Shown here: positions 63,251 to 64,000 of the stretch, one piece after another
Position numbering within the stretch: the stretch's first letter is position 1
Layout: every line of letters begins with the position of its first letter
DNA from: Xylogone sp. PMI_703
Lineage: Eukaryota; Ascomycota; Leotiomycetes
NCBI GenBank assembly: GCA_021399445.1
Contig: JAJTUQ010000005.1
Location: forward strand, 4,340,001 to 4,404,000
Length of the DNA: 64,000 nucleotides
Direction of reading: 5' to 3'
Made by a program: the position numbers and the translations under genes
The notes under the pieces: generated by a model
The model's database searches: none
Seen by the model: only the letters and a program-made list of their open reading frames with translations
Told to the model about the DNA's origin: nothing

Positions 63251-64000
63251 TCAGTCTCTTAACCATGCTCTCCGTCTCTCTTCCTTCTTTGCTTTCCGCT
63301 TTTCCTTGAATTGCTTCAACTCTGCCTTTGTAAGCTTCTTTGCGCTCCTCTCTGCTTTTAAACTCCGCCCATCATGACTATTTGCTGCCGCGTCCACATC
63401 AAAGTAAGCATTCATCTGCCGCCTGCTCTTATTTTCATCGTTGAATTTATCTGGGGTGAGGTCTGCGGCTTGAAATCGTCCTGTAAACCGATTGAATGCT
63501 GCGGTGGCCGCATAGGCATCTTTCGGATCGGTCGAACTTGCTTCTGCCTCCTCTGTGGCAGCCGGTTGCGCGTACCAGGCATTTTCATCGTAGTCGCCAT
63601 GTATTGCTGGATCATAGCCACCCGCAGGTCTACGCGTAGTTGGGGGTTGTTCGTTTGGTAAAGCAGCTGCACTTGGTGGAGAGACACCTGGCGGTGCTGG
63701 CTGGGCTGGATCTGGCACTCGAGGATTGTTCCATTGTGTCACGCCAGTGAAACGATTGTAGAAATAGAATGCCTGATTGGCCTCGTCCCAAATAGGCGCC
63801 CATCCATCATCCGCTTCTTCGGTGGAAGGAAGTTCCTCGTTAGGAAGTGGCGGTATGGGCTCTTCGGGTAAAGGTGGTGCATCAGTCTGTTCAGCATCTC
63901 CGTCCTCCTCGTTCTTGTCATTCTGCTCCACCTTCGCAGTCTCATCCTTTACAGTATCTGAGACATCATCCTCGGAGTGAGAAGCCTCCCGTTCGCGTCC
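63251..64000 (-). CDS. WW-domain protein (5' end outside window)
   Basis: The minus-strand frame is open to the right edge (250 codons seen, incl. stop) and its start lies outside. After an acidic/Pro-rich stretch (PPLPEEPIPPLPNEELP) comes one WW domain: GWAPIWDEANQAFYFYNRFT, then GVTQWNNPRVP, with both tryptophans and the tandem aromatic residues. A Pro-rich linker follows, then a conserved segment (AAFNRFTGRFQAADLTPDKF; RRQMNAYFDVDAAANSHDGR) and a basic helical C-terminus (KEKRKAKKEERRRAWLRD), likely nuclear-localising. Such proteins bind Pro-rich ligands and are often linked to splicing; the exact ortholog is not identified. Confidence 0.85.
   Translation of the reverse strand, partial: GREREASHSEDDVSDTVKDETAKVEQNDKNEEDGDAEQTDAPPLPEEPIPPLPNEELPSTEEADDGWAPIWDEANQAFYFYNRFTGVTQWNNPRVPDPAQPAPPGVSPPSAAALPNEQPPTTRRPAGGYDPAIHGDYDENAWYAQPAATEEAEASSTDPKDAYAATAAFNRFTGRFQAADLTPDKFNDENKSRRQMNAYFDVDAAANSHDGRSLKAERSAKKLTKAELKQFKEKRKAKKEERRRAWLRD

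Overview
The window is nuclear DNA from a filamentous ascomycete (Pezizomycotina; Leotiomycetes is my best guess from protein style, not proven). The evidence is short spliceosomal introns (about 47-125 nt; one suspected at 391 nt) with GTRNGT donors and CTAAC/CTGAC-like branch sites. Fungus-restricted families are also present: CipC, fungal_trans C2H2 factor, MetR/CYS3-type bZIP, PLAC8 and GPI-anchored small secreted proteins. Twenty-one genes are supported with reasonable confidence, two of them cut by the window edges, and a few weaker coding fragments are listed separately. Exon coordinates were worked out by hand from reading frames and splice signals.

Left part (1-20 kb). The 3' end of the tRNA-splicing endonuclease subunit SEN2 runs in from the left edge. 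It is followed by about 6.9 kb without a convincing gene. That stretch contains a cluster of roughly a dozen degenerate copies of a ~48-bp unit in both orientations (1809-2830), the most unusual non-coding structure here. Then come a conserved Ser-rich fungal protein (7962), the CAF-1 large subunit (10032) behind a G1/S-type MCB/SCB promoter motif, an apparently intact Tc1/mariner (DD34E) transposon (12.7-14.5 kb), a PAF-acetylhydrolase-like lipase (15680) and a small GPI-anchored secreted protein (19582).

Middle (20-36 kb). A gene-poor stretch with coding-like fragments (21-24.8 kb) precedes a PLAC8 protein (25069), a Cys-rich secreted, GPI-anchored protein with a NucA/NucB-type nuclease motif and two apparent GC-AG introns (minus, 26054-28115), a phospholipase D (minus), a vacuolar aminopeptidase I (M18, minus) and a CipC-family gene with 13-nt and 17-nt coding exons (minus).

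Right (36-64 kb). An alpha/beta-hydrolase of the acyl-protein-thioesterase family appears to lack its catalytic serine (38193). TRM61 and cysteinyl-tRNA synthetase are divergent across 170 bp, and the synthetase has two in-frame starts suggesting mitochondrial and cytosolic forms. A C2H2/fungal_trans regulator (44612), a TauD-type dioxygenase (minus, 47758-49164) and a CYS3/MetR-like bZIP (53344) lie near one another, suggesting sulfur-related regulation. Calcineurin A (minus), a small conserved protein, a mitochondrial membrane protein, a pICln-type protein (minus), a GNAT acetyltransferase and a WW-domain protein (minus, cut by the right edge) complete the window. Most of the right half is ordinary conserved housekeeping sequence; accessory character is concentrated in 1-7.9, 12-15, 20-25 and 49-53 kb.
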